Numbered from the stretch's first letter, positions 14,709 through 24,913 are shown. The stretch: DNA of 64,000 bases from Thermoproteota archaeon (GCA_030550235.1 JAUQPU010000001.1:256040-320039), one strand, 5' to 3'. Notes: a model not told the origin generated them from the sequence alone. Made by a program: numbers and translations.

Positions 14709-16976
14709 CTAAAGCCCCCTCTGAACCCTCGAGTAATCAAGTGTCAAGCGATAGGGTAAATACCTTGAGGCGAAGTAGACCACATATCCCTCACTAATTA
14801 TGGAGGAGAACGTATCAACCTGGAGCTGGACCTGTATCGCGGGCACGAGCCAGCCGCTCGAGAAGTCCATAACATTCACAGCATAGAGTATCTTCGAGTT
14901 CTCTAACCTTTCTAAACCGCTTAACACAGCCCTAAGCTGCTCAACATACTCCTGGCCTAACCTCGGCTCCTTCATCGTTATCTCCCTGAACCATATCGGA
15001 GACCTAATGACGACGTAGTCGACGTAGGGCATCACCTTCTTAATGGCCTCGCTGCCTAGAGCGGGGTCTACGCCGTCAACGAATAATTCCTTTGAGCCTT
15101 CTAAGTGGACGCGTAGCTGAATCAATAGGGGCTCGATCCATTCGACATCGCTGGGGGAGGTAAGCCCCTCTTGAGGAGCTAAGACATAGACCCCGTCAAA
15201 GCCCATAGAGTCGGCTGTCTTAGTTACACGGCTAGCATAGAACTCCGCAAGGCTCATGTTTTGAGGCATCATCACTCCGAAGTTCATACGTTCATCCTCA
15301 CCCACCAAGTATTGATTCTCCCTAAACCAGTTGGACTCATACCCCTGCATCCCATAAGACACAAGAAGGTCCTTGCTCTTCGTGAATACCCCAACTAAGA
15401 CCTTTACCCCTGAGGACTTTAACCCGTTTACGAGTTTGAATAAGTCGTAAAGGGTCCATCCACCCGAGTCCAGTCTAAACCTGAAGTATCTGGAGACATC
15501 GCTACTGGGGCCTAACTTCGCGTATTCTATGAAGAAGTCGGGTGATAGTGGGATTACCAGGTGTGTGGGCTCGCCGATTTTTCGATAAAGGTCGGGTGGG
15601 ATGCTGGTTGACCCCGCCTGGAAAATGGAGTCGGGGCTCTCTAGGACAGCTACCCTGACGGGCTGTACTGGGAGCCTTACGCCAGCTGGGCTTGGAGGGA
15701 CAGTGACAACTATCAAAGCAATCACGATTATGATTGAGATTCCAGTCCTCTCATCGAGCCTCCTCTTAAGTGCAGTGAGGTTGTTAAGAGCCAGCAAGAG
15801 CTTCACAGATTCCCAGCCCGCAATGCCAGCCGCAATAAGGATTAGAAAACCCGCGATCCCCGCCTCTAAGAGATTCAAATTATACACCTTGCCCATGTTC
15901 GCCGGGTCGTATCCTATGATGAAGAAGCTTCCGGTGATGAAGATTAGAGCGGCTGCGTGAAGCATCAATAGGCGTCTCCTGATTTCAGCCCTCGCCTCCT
16001 GATTGCCATGTACACGGGATGCAAGCAGTAGTAGTGGGAGGCCCAGCACTAGGTATTGGACATTCACCTTCGGCGAGGTCGCTAAGAAGAGGGTGAAGAC
16101 GCCGGCCATCATCGTGGCTATATCTTTGCTGGGCGTTGTATCGGTATATTTTCTGTACAGTGTGATGCCGAGTGTTGAGGCGAACAGAATCCAACCAATG
16201 GTGCTGGAGGGTCCTCCCCCAATAAAGACGCCTATTAGTGTCCAGTATGTGAACTGGCCTACATTTGAGCCGTGGTAGAGTAGCTTGTCTAGATAGTTTT
16301 GGAGGTTGCTGAGAAATGGGATGGAGACAAGGAGCAGAACCGAGGAGAACGGGAGGATGAACCTAGTTAGGGCCCTTCTAAGCCCATTTTCTTTGAGGAA
16401 GATTATTAGGATGGATGGTAGAAGGATGGCTGGGTAGATCTTGAACGAGGCCGCCAGGCCCAGTGAGATTGCCGCAGTTGAAACTCTCCCTGACAATAAC
16501 AATGTGAGAGCTAGAAGGGTGAAGAGGGCGGGGATCGCATCAAACATACCCCAGACGCCAGAGATGAAGATTGTTAGAGGGTTAAGGAGATAGATTAGGG
16601 CCAATTCGTAGGCCTTCCCCTCATCAAGCCCAAGCCTCCTAGCCGTAACCCACAGAACCAGCCCGCAGAGCACATCGGCCAGTATGATGGGGGTCTTGAT
16701 CAGGAGGATGGATACGCCTCTATCCCCCCCTAATAGTGACGAAGCATATCTCGCCGCAGCTATCAGGTATAGCCATGGAGGTGGATAGGTGTAAAACCCC
16801 CATGGAAATACCTCAAACTGGGGGTAGCTGTAGATATTTATCTGCTCTCTGAGGAATAGCTCAGATGTTCTAAACCAGACGTAGAGGTCCCAGCCATGCC
16901 CAGTGAAGGCTGAGGGTACCAGCCTGATTAGGAGGGCCAAGGCCGCTATGCCTGCGAGCCTTCTGCCCTTTGCCAA
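14709..16976 (-). CDS. GT-C (DUF2029/GT87-like) membrane glycosyltransferase fused to an extracytoplasmic C-terminal domain
   Basis: The 755-residue protein has two halves. Residues about 1-430 are polytopic, roughly ten hydrophobic segments, with the N-terminal loop GHGWDLYVWFRTSELFLREQ carrying Asp residues after the first helix and FYTYPPPWLYL, typical of DUF2029-type lipid-sugar-dependent mannosyltransferases. Residues about 440-755 are soluble, probably outside the cell, with a TIM-barrel feel: LFKLVNGLKSSGVKVLVGVF, RVTKTADSMGFDGVYVLAPQ, VDYVVIRSP. That region may be glycosidase-like, but I cannot assign a family. It lies upstream of uS5 and divergent from polB. Role in N-glycan or surface polysaccharide building is inferred. 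Confidence 0.72.
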   Translation of the reverse strand: MAKGRRLAGIAALALLIRLVPSAFTGHGWDLYVWFRTSELFLREQINIYSYPQFEVFPWGFYTYPPPWLYLIAAARYASSLLGGDRGVSILLIKTPIILADVLCGLVLWVTARRLGLDEGKAYELALIYLLNPLTIFISGVWGMFDAIPALFTLLALTLLLSGRVSTAAISLGLAASFKIYPAILLPSILIIFLKENGLRRALTRFILPFSSVLLLVSIPFLSNLQNYLDKLLYHGSNVGQFTYWTLIGVFIGGGPSSTIGWILFASTLGITLYRKYTDTTPSKDIATMMAGVFTLFLATSPKVNVQYLVLGLPLLLLASRVHGNQEARAEIRRRLLMLHAAALIFITGSFFIIGYDPANMGKVYNLNLLEAGIAGFLILIAAGIAGWESVKLLLALNNLTALKRRLDERTGISIIIVIALIVVTVPPSPAGVRLPVQPVRVAVLESPDSIFQAGSTSIPPDLYRKIGEPTHLVIPLSPDFFIEYAKLGPSSDVSRYFRFRLDSGGWTLYDLFKLVNGLKSSGVKVLVGVFTKSKDLLVSYGMQGYESNWFRENQYLVGEDERMNFGVMMPQNMSLAEFYASRVTKTADSMGFDGVYVLAPQEGLTSPSDVEWIEPLLIQLRVHLEGSKELFVDGVDPALGSEAIKKVMPYVDYVVIRSPIWFREITMKEPRLGQEYVEQLRAVLSGLERLENSKILYAVNVMDFSSGWLVPAIQVQLQVDTFSSIISEGYVVYFASRYLPYRLTLDYSRVQRGL

Positions 16977-17002
16977 AACTTTTCAGAATATCACGGGTCA
17001 GC

Positions 17003-17046
17003 CGTATTTAAGTTGATTTCCCAAGAGGAGGAAAACGCTTATACAG
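17003..17046. promoter_or_regulatory. Divergent TATA elements between the glycosyltransferase gene and polB
   Basis: CTTATACAG (about 17038-17046) lies roughly 28 bases before the polB ATG on the plus strand. CTTAAATACGG on the minus strand (about 17004-17014) lies roughly 30 bases before the glycosyltransferase start. Confidence 0.5.
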
Positions 17047-17069
17047 CCTAGAGGCCAAGAATCGTTTAG

Positions 17070-19595
17070 ATGCAGCCGGGTTTAGATGAACACCTCCAGG
17101 CAGGAGATAGGCTGCTTCTCCTCTCAGCCGGCTACGACGGCGAGAAGGGGGCCGCGTATCTTAAACTCCTGAGGCGGGATACTGGCAGAGTGGAGGTTCG
17201 ATACGACGATTCAGGGCACTTGCCCTACTGCTACACAGACCTTTCTCCTCAAGAGGCGCTTGAAGCACTGAAGGACCTGGGCGATAGCATTGTTGAGGTG
17301 GGAGAGGAGGAAAAATTTGATGCTCTTAGACTTAAGAAAGTTATCTTAACAAAGATCGTTGTAAGGGACCCCCTCACTGTAGGAGGGAGGAAGAACTCTG
17401 TCAGGGAGCGTATTAAGACATGGGAATCTGATATTCCCTACCACCTGAACTATCTCTACGACAAGGGCCTAATATGCGGGATAACGTATAAAGACTCACA
17501 GAACGGCCTCACACCTGAAACTTTAAGCGTAGAGGAGGCGAGGAGGCTCGCTTCCCAGATAAAAAAGCTGAGCGAGAGCGATCTAAACGAGGTTGCTAGC
17601 TGGATAACAATAATGGAGGCGGAGCAGTTTGAGCCACCCTACTGTGCGCTCGATATCGAGGTCTATAGCCCCATCGCCACGCGTCTGCCGGACCCCTCGA
17701 AGGCCGAAGACCCGGTTATCGCCGTCTCAATCTGCGGGTCTGATGGTAGAAGAGAGGTCTTCATGCTGAGAAGAGGAGAGTTCTCCCTCGATACCTCTGG
17801 ATTCGACTTTAAGGTCTCATTATACGAGTCGGAGGAGAAGATGCTTGAAGACGTCTTCGAAGCCCTCTCAAACTACGCCATAATTGCCACATTCAATGGA
17901 GACCAGTTCGACTTGCCGTACCTTCATAATAGGGCTAAGAGGCTCGGAATCGGCAAGGAGAAGAACCGTATAGTAGTCGGTAGAGAGGGTGCTTCATTCA
18001 TCAACGCAGCCCACATAGACCTATACAGCCTCTTCTTAAACAGGTCAATCCAAATCTACGCCTTTGACAACAAATACCGGGAGTATACTCTCGAGGCAAT
18101 CTCTCAGGCGCTGCTCGGCAAGGGGAAGATTCAGATTGAGAGGCCGATCTCAGAGCTCTCACCCCGCGAGCTCGCAACATATAGCTTCGGAGACGCGCTA
18201 CTAGTCTATGAACTGCTATCAAATAATGAGCGACTAATCATCAGGCTGATCCTCGTCCTCTGCCGGATAAGTAGGCTTCCTATTGAGGACCTATGCAGGC
18301 ACGGAGTCTCAGGCTGGATCAAAAACCTGCTATACTATGAGCATCGGAGGCGGGGATGGCTTATCCCTAGGCCGGAGGAGATTCTGCAGGAAAAAGGAAT
18401 GACAACCACCAAGGCAATAATAGAGGGTAAAAAGTACAGGGGTGCAATTGTCGTCGACCCTATACCTGGGATACATTTTGATGTTAAGGTGCTTGACTTT
18501 GCCTCCCTCTACCCCTCTGCGCTAAAGAGGTGGAACCTCAGTTACGAGACTATACGCTGCCCCCATGAGGAGTGCAGGTCAAACATCGTTCCCGAGACAG
18601 GGCATTGGGTCTGTACGAGGAAGCGCGGCCTCCAAAGCCAGATTATCGGCTCCCTGAGAGACATAAGGGTGGGGATATACAAGCCTAGAAGCTCCGACCC
18701 AAACATACCGCGCGAAAAAAGAATGTGGTACGATGTCATACAGAAGGCTCTCAAAGTATTCCTTAACGCAAGCTACGGTGTCTTCGGGTTTGAGGAGTTC
18801 CCGCTATATTGCCCACCACTCGCTGAGAGCACCGCAGCTATAGGTCGATACGTCTTCTCGCAGGCTATAGACAGGGTGAAGGAGCTGGGCGGAACGATAA
18901 TCTACGGGGACACGGACTCGCTATTCCTTAAAAACACTGATGAAAGAACTCTCAAAAGCCTCATAAAATGGGCTGACGAGATCCTCGGCCTAGACCTCGA
19001 AGTAGACAAAGAATACGTCTATCTCGTCCTCTCTCAGCGGAAGAAGAATTACCTGGGCCTCACAGTTAAGGGAGTGGTTGATGTTAAGGGGCTTACGGGG
19101 AAGAAGAGGCACATCTTCGCGTTAGCTCACCGACTCTTCGAGCAGATGGTTGAAGAATTAAAACAGATTAGGCGTCCTGAGGATTTCGAAAAGTTCAAGG
19201 GAGACTTGATAGAGCTGATACGTGAGAGCTATAACAAGCTGATAAACCGGGAGTTCGAGGTCTCGGAGCTGGCCTTCAGCGTCATGCTCTCCAAATCACC
19301 CGAACAGTACACCAAGACAACCCCGCCCCATGTTAAAGCAGCCCAGAAGCTTGCCGCGATAGGCGTAAAGGTCGGCTCTGGAGACATCATCCAGTACGTA
19401 AAGACGAAAGACAGGCTGGGGGTCACACCACTACATCCGAGGGTGGAGATTAACAAGAATCAAGTAGATGTGGAGTCCTATGTAGAATACCTAAAGGGTG
19501 TTTTCCAACAGGTTTTAGACAGCTTAGACATGGATTTTGACGAAATCGTTAGTGGGGGGAAGACTGTGAAGCGCACCCTTGACGAGTTTCTCTAG
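17070..19595 (+). CDS. polB: Family B DNA polymerase (PolB1-like)
   Basis: An 841-residue replicative-type polymerase. Exonuclease motifs: ALDIEVYSP near residue 195 (Exo I), ATFNGDQFDLPYLHNRAKRLG near 272 (Exo II), YSFGDALLVYEL near 371 (Exo III). Polymerase motifs: LDFASLYPSALKRWNLSYET near 475 (A), KVFLNASYGVFGFE near 562 (B), YGDTDSLF near 611 (C) and KKNYLG near 658. All catalytic Asp/Glu positions are present, so both activities should be intact. A Cys-rich stretch CPHEECRS...GHWVCTRKRG between A and B and the SLYPS...NLSYET wording resemble crenarchaeal PolB1 (Dpo1). The 3' end overlaps the convergent GTPase gene by 4 bases. Confidence 0.95.
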   Translation: MQPGLDEHLQAGDRLLLLSAGYDGEKGAAYLKLLRRDTGRVEVRYDDSGHLPYCYTDLSPQEALEALKDLGDSIVEVGEEEKFDALRLKKVILTKIVVRDPLTVGGRKNSVRERIKTWESDIPYHLNYLYDKGLICGITYKDSQNGLTPETLSVEEARRLASQIKKLSESDLNEVASWITIMEAEQFEPPYCALDIEVYSPIATRLPDPSKAEDPVIAVSICGSDGRREVFMLRRGEFSLDTSGFDFKVSLYESEEKMLEDVFEALSNYAIIATFNGDQFDLPYLHNRAKRLGIGKEKNRIVVGREGASFINAAHIDLYSLFLNRSIQIYAFDNKYREYTLEAISQALLGKGKIQIERPISELSPRELATYSFGDALLVYELLSNNERLIIRLILVLCRISRLPIEDLCRHGVSGWIKNLLYYEHRRRGWLIPRPEEILQEKGMTTTKAIIEGKKYRGAIVVDPIPGIHFDVKVLDFASLYPSALKRWNLSYETIRCPHEECRSNIVPETGHWVCTRKRGLQSQIIGSLRDIRVGIYKPRSSDPNIPREKRMWYDVIQKALKVFLNASYGVFGFEEFPLYCPPLAESTAAIGRYVFSQAIDRVKELGGTIIYGDTDSLFLKNTDERTLKSLIKWADEILGLDLEVDKEYVYLVLSQRKKNYLGLTVKGVVDVKGLTGKKRHIFALAHRLFEQMVEELKQIRRPEDFEKFKGDLIELIRESYNKLINREFEVSELAFSVMLSKSPEQYTKTTPPHVKAAQKLAAIGVKVGSGDIIQYVKTKDRLGVTPLHPRVEINKNQVDVESYVEYLKGVFQQVLDSLDMDFDEIVSGGKTVKRTLDEFL

Positions 19596-20800
19596 GACCC
19601 CCTCTTGGCAGCAGAGACAATCGATATCACATCACCAGGCCGCAGCTTATAGTCGCTTGAGAGCTTTAGCCTCGTTCGAGCATTGATCGCATAAAGGTAG
19701 GCTTCTCCAAGCTCTGTGTGTATCTTGTAGGCAAGGTCTCTGGGACCGGAGCCAGGCTTGAGGAGATATACGTCTGGCAAGACGTTTCCATTTCTATCGG
19801 TTAGCCTCACAGGGTCCTCAACTGGGAATACGGGGATATAACCCAAGACATTGAGGTAAACCTTGTCTATCAGGTCCTGGACGCCTGTACCTCCGTTTTT
19901 CTCCATAAAGCCTGCAAGAGCATCAAGCGCCCTTTTCTGTGCAGGGTTGAGCCGAGAACTATCTATCACTGTGAAGATCCTGTCTCCGGGTCTGTATTTT
20001 ATAAACCCCCGCTCGGCGGCCATTCTCAAAGCACGCTCAGCCTCGCCGCTGCACGGTATGGTCTCGTATCCAGCCTCGACAAGCTTCTTAATCCCCTCTC
20101 GCGCAGTAGGCACATCAGCTTTATTCGCCGCAACTATTATCGGCTTAGACAGTCTCCTTAACTCGTCGACAAACCTGCGCAGCTCCTCCCGCCTCCATGC
20201 TGTTGGATGTCCCTCATCGAGCTCAGACCTCATAATTGCAGCGTCCACATGTTCCTTATCGACTCCGAGCCCCGAGAATACGCGAGCTATCTCTCCAGCG
20301 AGTGAGGCTTGCTTAGCCTCCGCCGCCCTTGCGATTCTGGGCCAATCCCGAGAGATTATACCGAGAAGCCACTCAGTAAACTCTTTCTCCACAAGCCGAA
20401 CATCCTCCACAGGGTCGTGTGTCCCCGGCTCAACAACATTACCCTCGAGATCTGTCCCTCCTGAGGCGTCAGCGACAACGATAAGCGCGCTCGCCTGCCT
20501 GATCTCGTCGAGAAACTGGAGCCCAAGCCCCCGACCCAGATGAGCTTCAGGAACAATTCCCGGACAATCAATTATCTGGATTGGGATAAGCCTGACACCA
20601 TCCACACACAGCGAGTTTTTCGGGTTATCTTTCACCCCTAGCTCCCTGCAGACACAGTTAAACCGGAGATAGGTCACACCCCTGTTGGGGCTTTTGGTGG
20701 TGAAGGGATAATTCGCAATAGGCACATCAACAAGTGTCAGTGCAGAGAAGAGAGTACTCTTACCGACATTAGGCTTACCCACCAAGCCGGCAAGCTCCAT
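19592..20800 (-). CDS. YchF/OBG-type GTPase with C-terminal TGS domain
   Basis: A GTPase of about 402 residues: G1 GLVGKPNVGKSTLFSALT, G2 region NYPFTTKSPNRG, G3 DCPGIVPEAHLGRGLGLQFL, G4 AANKADVP and a C-terminal TGS domain (VYLLKPGSGPRDLAYKIHTELG). Members bind ATP or GTP and associate with ribosomes. A TTG at 20815 would add five residues; the ATG at 20800 (MELAGLVGKPN) puts the start just ahead of the P-loop as usual. Archaeal YchF-related proteins commonly carry an insertion between G3 and G4, as seen here. Confidence 0.9.
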   Translation of the reverse strand: MELAGLVGKPNVGKSTLFSALTLVDVPIANYPFTTKSPNRGVTYLRFNCVCRELGVKDNPKNSLCVDGVRLIPIQIIDCPGIVPEAHLGRGLGLQFLDEIRQASALIVVADASGGTDLEGNVVEPGTHDPVEDVRLVEKEFTEWLLGIISRDWPRIARAAEAKQASLAGEIARVFSGLGVDKEHVDAAIMRSELDEGHPTAWRREELRRFVDELRRLSKPIIVAANKADVPTAREGIKKLVEAGYETIPCSGEAERALRMAAERGFIKYRPGDRIFTVIDSSRLNPAQKRALDALAGFMEKNGGTGVQDLIDKVYLNVLGYIPVFPVEDPVRLTDRNGNVLPDVYLLKPGSGPRDLAYKIHTELGEAYLYAINARTRLKLSSDYKLRPGDVISIVSAAKRGS

Positions 20801-20929
20801 CCAATTATCTAGCAACGTGGCAAGCTATAACTCCAGCGCCCCCGTCCCACAACAGTCCAAAGGGCCACTTCACACCTATAAGTTAATCAACAAAAACAAG
20901 CAGGCCTAAAAAGCTGGAAAAACCGTCCT

Positions 20930-21032
20930 ACACAGACTATAGTTGAATTAGCTCATCACATCCATTAAGACATAGTCAACTTTAGAATGAGGTTTTTATA
21001 CCTGAGGGAGCGGCTTAAATATCGCAAGGTGA
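20930..21032 (+). promoter_or_regulatory. Promoter region and ribosome binding site of hyuA
   Basis: TTTTTATA (20994-21001) and CTTAAATATC (21014-21023) are TATA candidates, and AAGGTGA (21026-21032) ends six bases before the TTG start at 21039. Upstream, AGTTGA (near 20940) and TCAACT (near 20980) form a 6-bp inverted repeat with a 30-odd base spacer, a possible operator. The remaining 110 bases of the intergenic region show nothing recognisable. Confidence 0.45.
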
Positions 21033-21038
21033 AGTGAC

Positions 21039-23090
21039 TTGGTGTATAGAATTGGAATCGATATTGGTGGCGCTTTTACAGATCTGGTAGGTTATGACGA
21101 TGAAACTGGGGAGTTCATCTGGGTTAAGGATGAGACAACCCCACAGGACCCTTCAATTGGCGTGGTAAATACTATTTCCAAGAGCAAAATAGACTTCTCT
21201 AAAGTGCTCTCAATCATTCATGGCCAAACTCTCGTAATTAATACGATAATAGAGAGGAAGGGAGCCAGAGTCGGCCTCTTAACGACGAAGGGATACCGGG
21301 ATGTACTTGAACTTCAAAGGTCGAATAGGAGGGACATGTATAACTTCAGATATCAAAAACCAGATCCAATCATTCCTAGGTACTTGAGGATAGAGGTTGA
21401 GGAGAGAGTTATGGCAGATGGCAGCGTCTTAAAGCCTCTCAATGAAGAAGAGGTAAAGAATGGTGTCAATAAACTCTTGAAGGAAGGTGTTGAAAGCATC
21501 TGTATCAGTTTCATAAACTCTTACGCCAACCCCACCCATGAATTGAGGGCATATGAAATAGTGCAGGAAAATACAGATATCCCCATAACAATGGGGCATG
21601 AAATAACAAGGGAGTGGAGAGAGTATGAACGGACAATGACGGCTGTTTTAAACGCATACGTCAAGCCAAAGCTGACTAAATATCTCGAGAAACTTGAGGA
21701 ATCCTTTAGGGAGAAGGGCTTCCGGCGGCATCCCTTTGTCATGCTCTCCAGCGGTGGGGTGGCGACTTTTGACATAGCCAAGCGTTTCCCAATATATACT
21801 ATAGAGTCTGGACCCGTAGCCGGTGTGATAGGTGGAATATACATTGCGAAACTTGTAGGTGAGAGTAATGTTATCGTGCTGGATGGGGGGAGCACCACCA
21901 CAAAAGCCAGCCTCGTCGAGGGGTTGACCCCCAGGGTTCATACAGAATATTACGTTGAAAGGACTAAGTTCACCGCCGGATACCCGGTCAGGGTCCCGGT
22001 GGTGGATACATTTGAGATAGGGAATGGCGGAACTAGTATAGCGTGGATTGATCAGATAGGGAATTTGAAAGTAGGTCCTAAGGCTGCTGGAGCATACCCG
22101 GGGCCTGCCTGTTATGGCAAAGGTGGAACCGAGCCAACAGTAACAGATGCCTATGTTGTCAACGGTTTAATAAATCCAGAATACCTGCTTGGCGGTGCGA
22201 TGAAAATACATAAACAGCTATCCTACGATGTCATCAAAAGAAAGGTGGCCGACCATTATAACATCTCTGTTCATGAGGCTGCTGAGGGGATAGTTAAGCT
22301 TGCGAATGAGAACGCCGCCTTTGCCATAAGGGTAGTCTCGGTCCAGCGTGGATATGATCCAAGAGATTTCACATTAATAGTTCACGGTGGCTCAGGCCCC
22401 ATGTTCGCCCCCTTCATATCCCAAGAATTAGAGATAAAGAAGATAATAGTGCCTGTCATACCTCCCGGCGTTTTCAGCGCTTGGGGCATGCTTACAACTG
22501 ATATCAGGCATGACTATGTTTATACAGAAATCGTTAGGCTTGACAAGGAATCGGACTTGCGTAGGATAAACGAAATATATTCGCAGCTTGAGACCAAGAT
22601 ACTTGAGATCTTCAAGGAGGAGCTAGGCGTGGGCGAGGTGGTGATACATAGGTACGCAGATATGCGATACTATGGTCAAGAACATACCGTGAAAGTCCCC
22701 CTCCCTTCAGGAAAGATGGGTGATGAGGAGGTTAAACTAATAGCAAACAGGTTCCATGAATATCATGAAAGGGAATATGCTTTCAGGCTTGATAGCCCAA
22801 TTGAGATAGTTAATTTCCACGTGGTAGGTGAGTATAGAGTGAGGAAATTTGAGTTAAAAGAGATTGAGCAGGCATCTAACTCGCCTGATGATGCCCTAAT
22901 CGGGGATAGAAAAGTATACCTGAATGGCGATGACTTGGATTTATCAGTCTACAATAAACAGAGACTCACTCCCAGTTTCAAGATCAATGGTCCGGCAATA
23001 ATAGAAGACCCGACCTCCACAATACTAGTATTGGAGACGCAGAGGGTTTCGGTAGATAAATATGGCAACGTAATAATAACTGAGAGGTGA
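21039..23090 (+). CDS. hyuA: Hydantoinase/oxoprolinase subunit A (HyuA family)
   Basis: A 683-residue ASKHA-fold ATPase subunit: N-terminal IGIDIGGAFTDLVGYDD, IHGQTLVINTIIERKGARVG, VIVLDGGSTTTKASLV and the family hallmark GAYPGPACYGKGGTEPTVTDA. Family members are the ATP-dependent subunit of N-methylhydantoinase, 5-oxoprolinase and related acetone carboxylases; the substrate cannot be told from motifs. Start is TTG with an AAGGTGA site. It is followed immediately by hyuB, the obligate partner. Third positions look more A/T-rich than in the flanking core genes. Confidence 0.92.
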   Translation: MVYRIGIDIGGAFTDLVGYDDETGEFIWVKDETTPQDPSIGVVNTISKSKIDFSKVLSIIHGQTLVINTIIERKGARVGLLTTKGYRDVLELQRSNRRDMYNFRYQKPDPIIPRYLRIEVEERVMADGSVLKPLNEEEVKNGVNKLLKEGVESICISFINSYANPTHELRAYEIVQENTDIPITMGHEITREWREYERTMTAVLNAYVKPKLTKYLEKLEESFREKGFRRHPFVMLSSGGVATFDIAKRFPIYTIESGPVAGVIGGIYIAKLVGESNVIVLDGGSTTTKASLVEGLTPRVHTEYYVERTKFTAGYPVRVPVVDTFEIGNGGTSIAWIDQIGNLKVGPKAAGAYPGPACYGKGGTEPTVTDAYVVNGLINPEYLLGGAMKIHKQLSYDVIKRKVADHYNISVHEAAEGIVKLANENAAFAIRVVSVQRGYDPRDFTLIVHGGSGPMFAPFISQELEIKKIIVPVIPPGVFSAWGMLTTDIRHDYVYTEIVRLDKESDLRRINEIYSQLETKILEIFKEELGVGEVVIHRYADMRYYGQEHTVKVPLPSGKMGDEEVKLIANRFHEYHEREYAFRLDSPIEIVNFHVVGEYRVRKFELKEIEQASNSPDDALIGDRKVYLNGDDLDLSVYNKQRLTPSFKINGPAIIEDPTSTILVLETQRVSVDKYGNVIITER

Positions 23091-23095
23091 GAAGT

Positions 23096-24841
23096 ATGAG
23101 CAAATCCGACTTCTTTACTATTGAGATAATCAAAAGCGGCCTTATCACTGCGAATGAGGAGATGTTCTTTGCATTTGGAAGAACCGCAAAGAGCCCAGTA
23201 ATTTACGAGGTCTTGGACTATGCAGTAGCAATGACTAATTCTAAGGGGGAGCTGATAGCGCAGGCCCCTGGAGTCCCTGGATTCTCAGGCGTACTTGACT
23301 TTGCCGCCAGAGAAGTTATCGAGAAGTGGGACGGGGAATTATATCCTGGAGACGTGGTGGCGCTTAATGTCCCATACAAATCTGGGACACACTTAAATGA
23401 CGTTACACTGGTTTTGCCGATTTTTCATAGAGACGAACTTCTGTCTCTAGTTCTAAATAAGGGGCACTGGAGTGAGGTAGGGGGGATGCATTTTGGGAGC
23501 TGGACATCCGACTCTACAGAGATCTATCAGGAGGGGCTTCTACTTCCTTGCGTCAAGCTGTATAATGAGGGGAAACCGAACAAAGACGTGATAGACATAA
23601 TTCTTGAGAACTCTAGACTCCCCCAACACACCCTCGGCGACATGGAAGCTCAAGTGGCATCCATGAGGGTTGCAGCACGCCGCGTTGAAAAACTTGTGGA
23701 AAAATACGGCATCGAGACGGTGAAACAGGCTATGGATAAGACCATTGAAGATGGCTATAAACTGGCATTATTAAACATCAAAAAACTTCCAAAAGGAGTT
23801 TTTGAAGCCGAAGACTATGTAGATGATGACGGCTTAACGGATAATCCCGTTTACGTAAGGGTAAAGGTCACAATAACTGAGGATGAGGTAATAGCGGATT
23901 TCACTGGGAGCGGTGTCGCAAAGGGGTCAATAGCCTCTCCATACGCCGCAACGGTCTCGGGTGTAAGGGAAACATACATGGCTATTACAGATCCACATGT
24001 ACATTTCAACAGCGGGTACTTTGCGCCGCTAAAAGTGATTGCCCCGCCTGGCACAGTCTTTCACCCAGTTAAACCAACACCCACCTCTACATACTGGGAA
24101 TCCATGGCATATTCAACAGACCTGGTCTGGAAAGCCCTGGCCCCTCATGTCCCTGACAAGCTGACAGCGGGACATTTCCTATCTATTCTAGCCACGATTC
24201 TAGGTGGTGTGGATAACCGGACGAACGAGCCGTTCGCAATAGTGGAGCCTCAGCCTGGTGGGTGGGGTGCGGGGTATGACAAAGACGGTGAAAGCGGGTT
24301 AGTAGCATGTGGAGACGGAGAGACGTTCATCGCATCATGTGAGGTCTACGAGAAGCGCATGCCCATACTAGTTGATAGGTACTGTCTGAATATTGAAAGC
24401 GGCACCGGGCATGGAAAGTTTAGAGGAGGCTTCGGAGTAATTAAAGACTATCGGGTCCTATGCGATGAAGCTTACTTCACAGTCTCAATAGGGAGGAGCA
24501 AGTTCCCGCCCTGGGGGGTCGCGGGCGGAAATAATGGTACTCCCAACCACTGTGTTATCTTCAAGCACGGGGAGCAGCCTAGAGTCGTTAGAAAGATTGC
24601 AGCCCTAAGGTTGAAGAAGGGTGAAGTTGTAAGCCTTAGGTCAGGAGGAGGTGGAGGATGGGGAGACCCACTGGAGAGAGATCCGGAGCGTGTTAAGATG
24701 GATGTGAAGAATGAATACATAACACTTGAGGTTGCGAGAGATGTTTATGGCGTTGTATTAGATCCAAATACCTTAGAGATAAAATGGGATGCGACAAGAG
24801 AGCTGAGGCAAAGACTGCGGGGAAAGAGGCAGAAAGGATAA
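23096..24841 (+). CDS. hyuB: Hydantoinase/oxoprolinase subunit B (HyuB family)
   Basis: A 581-residue HyuB-type protein: AQAPGVPGFSGVLDFAAREV, GDVVALNVPYKSGTHLNDVTL, NKGHWSEVGGMHFGSW, PHVHFNSGYFAPLKVIAPPGT and the C-terminal RSGGGGGWGDPLERDPERV. With HyuA it opens a cyclic imide ring using ATP. A GTG at 23087 is in frame, but GAGGTGA (23084-23090, overlapping the hyuA stop) is five bases before the ATG at 23096, which is preferred. The Gly-His-rich segments that bind metal in this family are present. Confidence 0.92.
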   Translation: MSKSDFFTIEIIKSGLITANEEMFFAFGRTAKSPVIYEVLDYAVAMTNSKGELIAQAPGVPGFSGVLDFAAREVIEKWDGELYPGDVVALNVPYKSGTHLNDVTLVLPIFHRDELLSLVLNKGHWSEVGGMHFGSWTSDSTEIYQEGLLLPCVKLYNEGKPNKDVIDIILENSRLPQHTLGDMEAQVASMRVAARRVEKLVEKYGIETVKQAMDKTIEDGYKLALLNIKKLPKGVFEAEDYVDDDGLTDNPVYVRVKVTITEDEVIADFTGSGVAKGSIASPYAATVSGVRETYMAITDPHVHFNSGYFAPLKVIAPPGTVFHPVKPTPTSTYWESMAYSTDLVWKALAPHVPDKLTAGHFLSILATILGGVDNRTNEPFAIVEPQPGGWGAGYDKDGESGLVACGDGETFIASCEVYEKRMPILVDRYCLNIESGTGHGKFRGGFGVIKDYRVLCDEAYFTVSIGRSKFPPWGVAGGNNGTPNHCVIFKHGEQPRVVRKIAALRLKKGEVVSLRSGGGGGWGDPLERDPERVKMDVKNEYITLEVARDVYGVVLDPNTLEIKWDATRELRQRLRGKRQKG

Positions 24842-24905
24842 AAAATACGGGAACAAAAGGTTGGGGTTAGGGCAGTTATTTATCGTCCTAAATCACTGAG
24901 GCTAA

Positions 24906-24913
24906 GTTTTATA
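24906..24913 (+). promoter_or_regulatory. TATA box of the M24 peptidase gene
   Basis: GTTTTATA lies about 30 bases before the ATG at 24942, consistent with a leaderless transcript separate from hyuAB. Confidence 0.5.
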
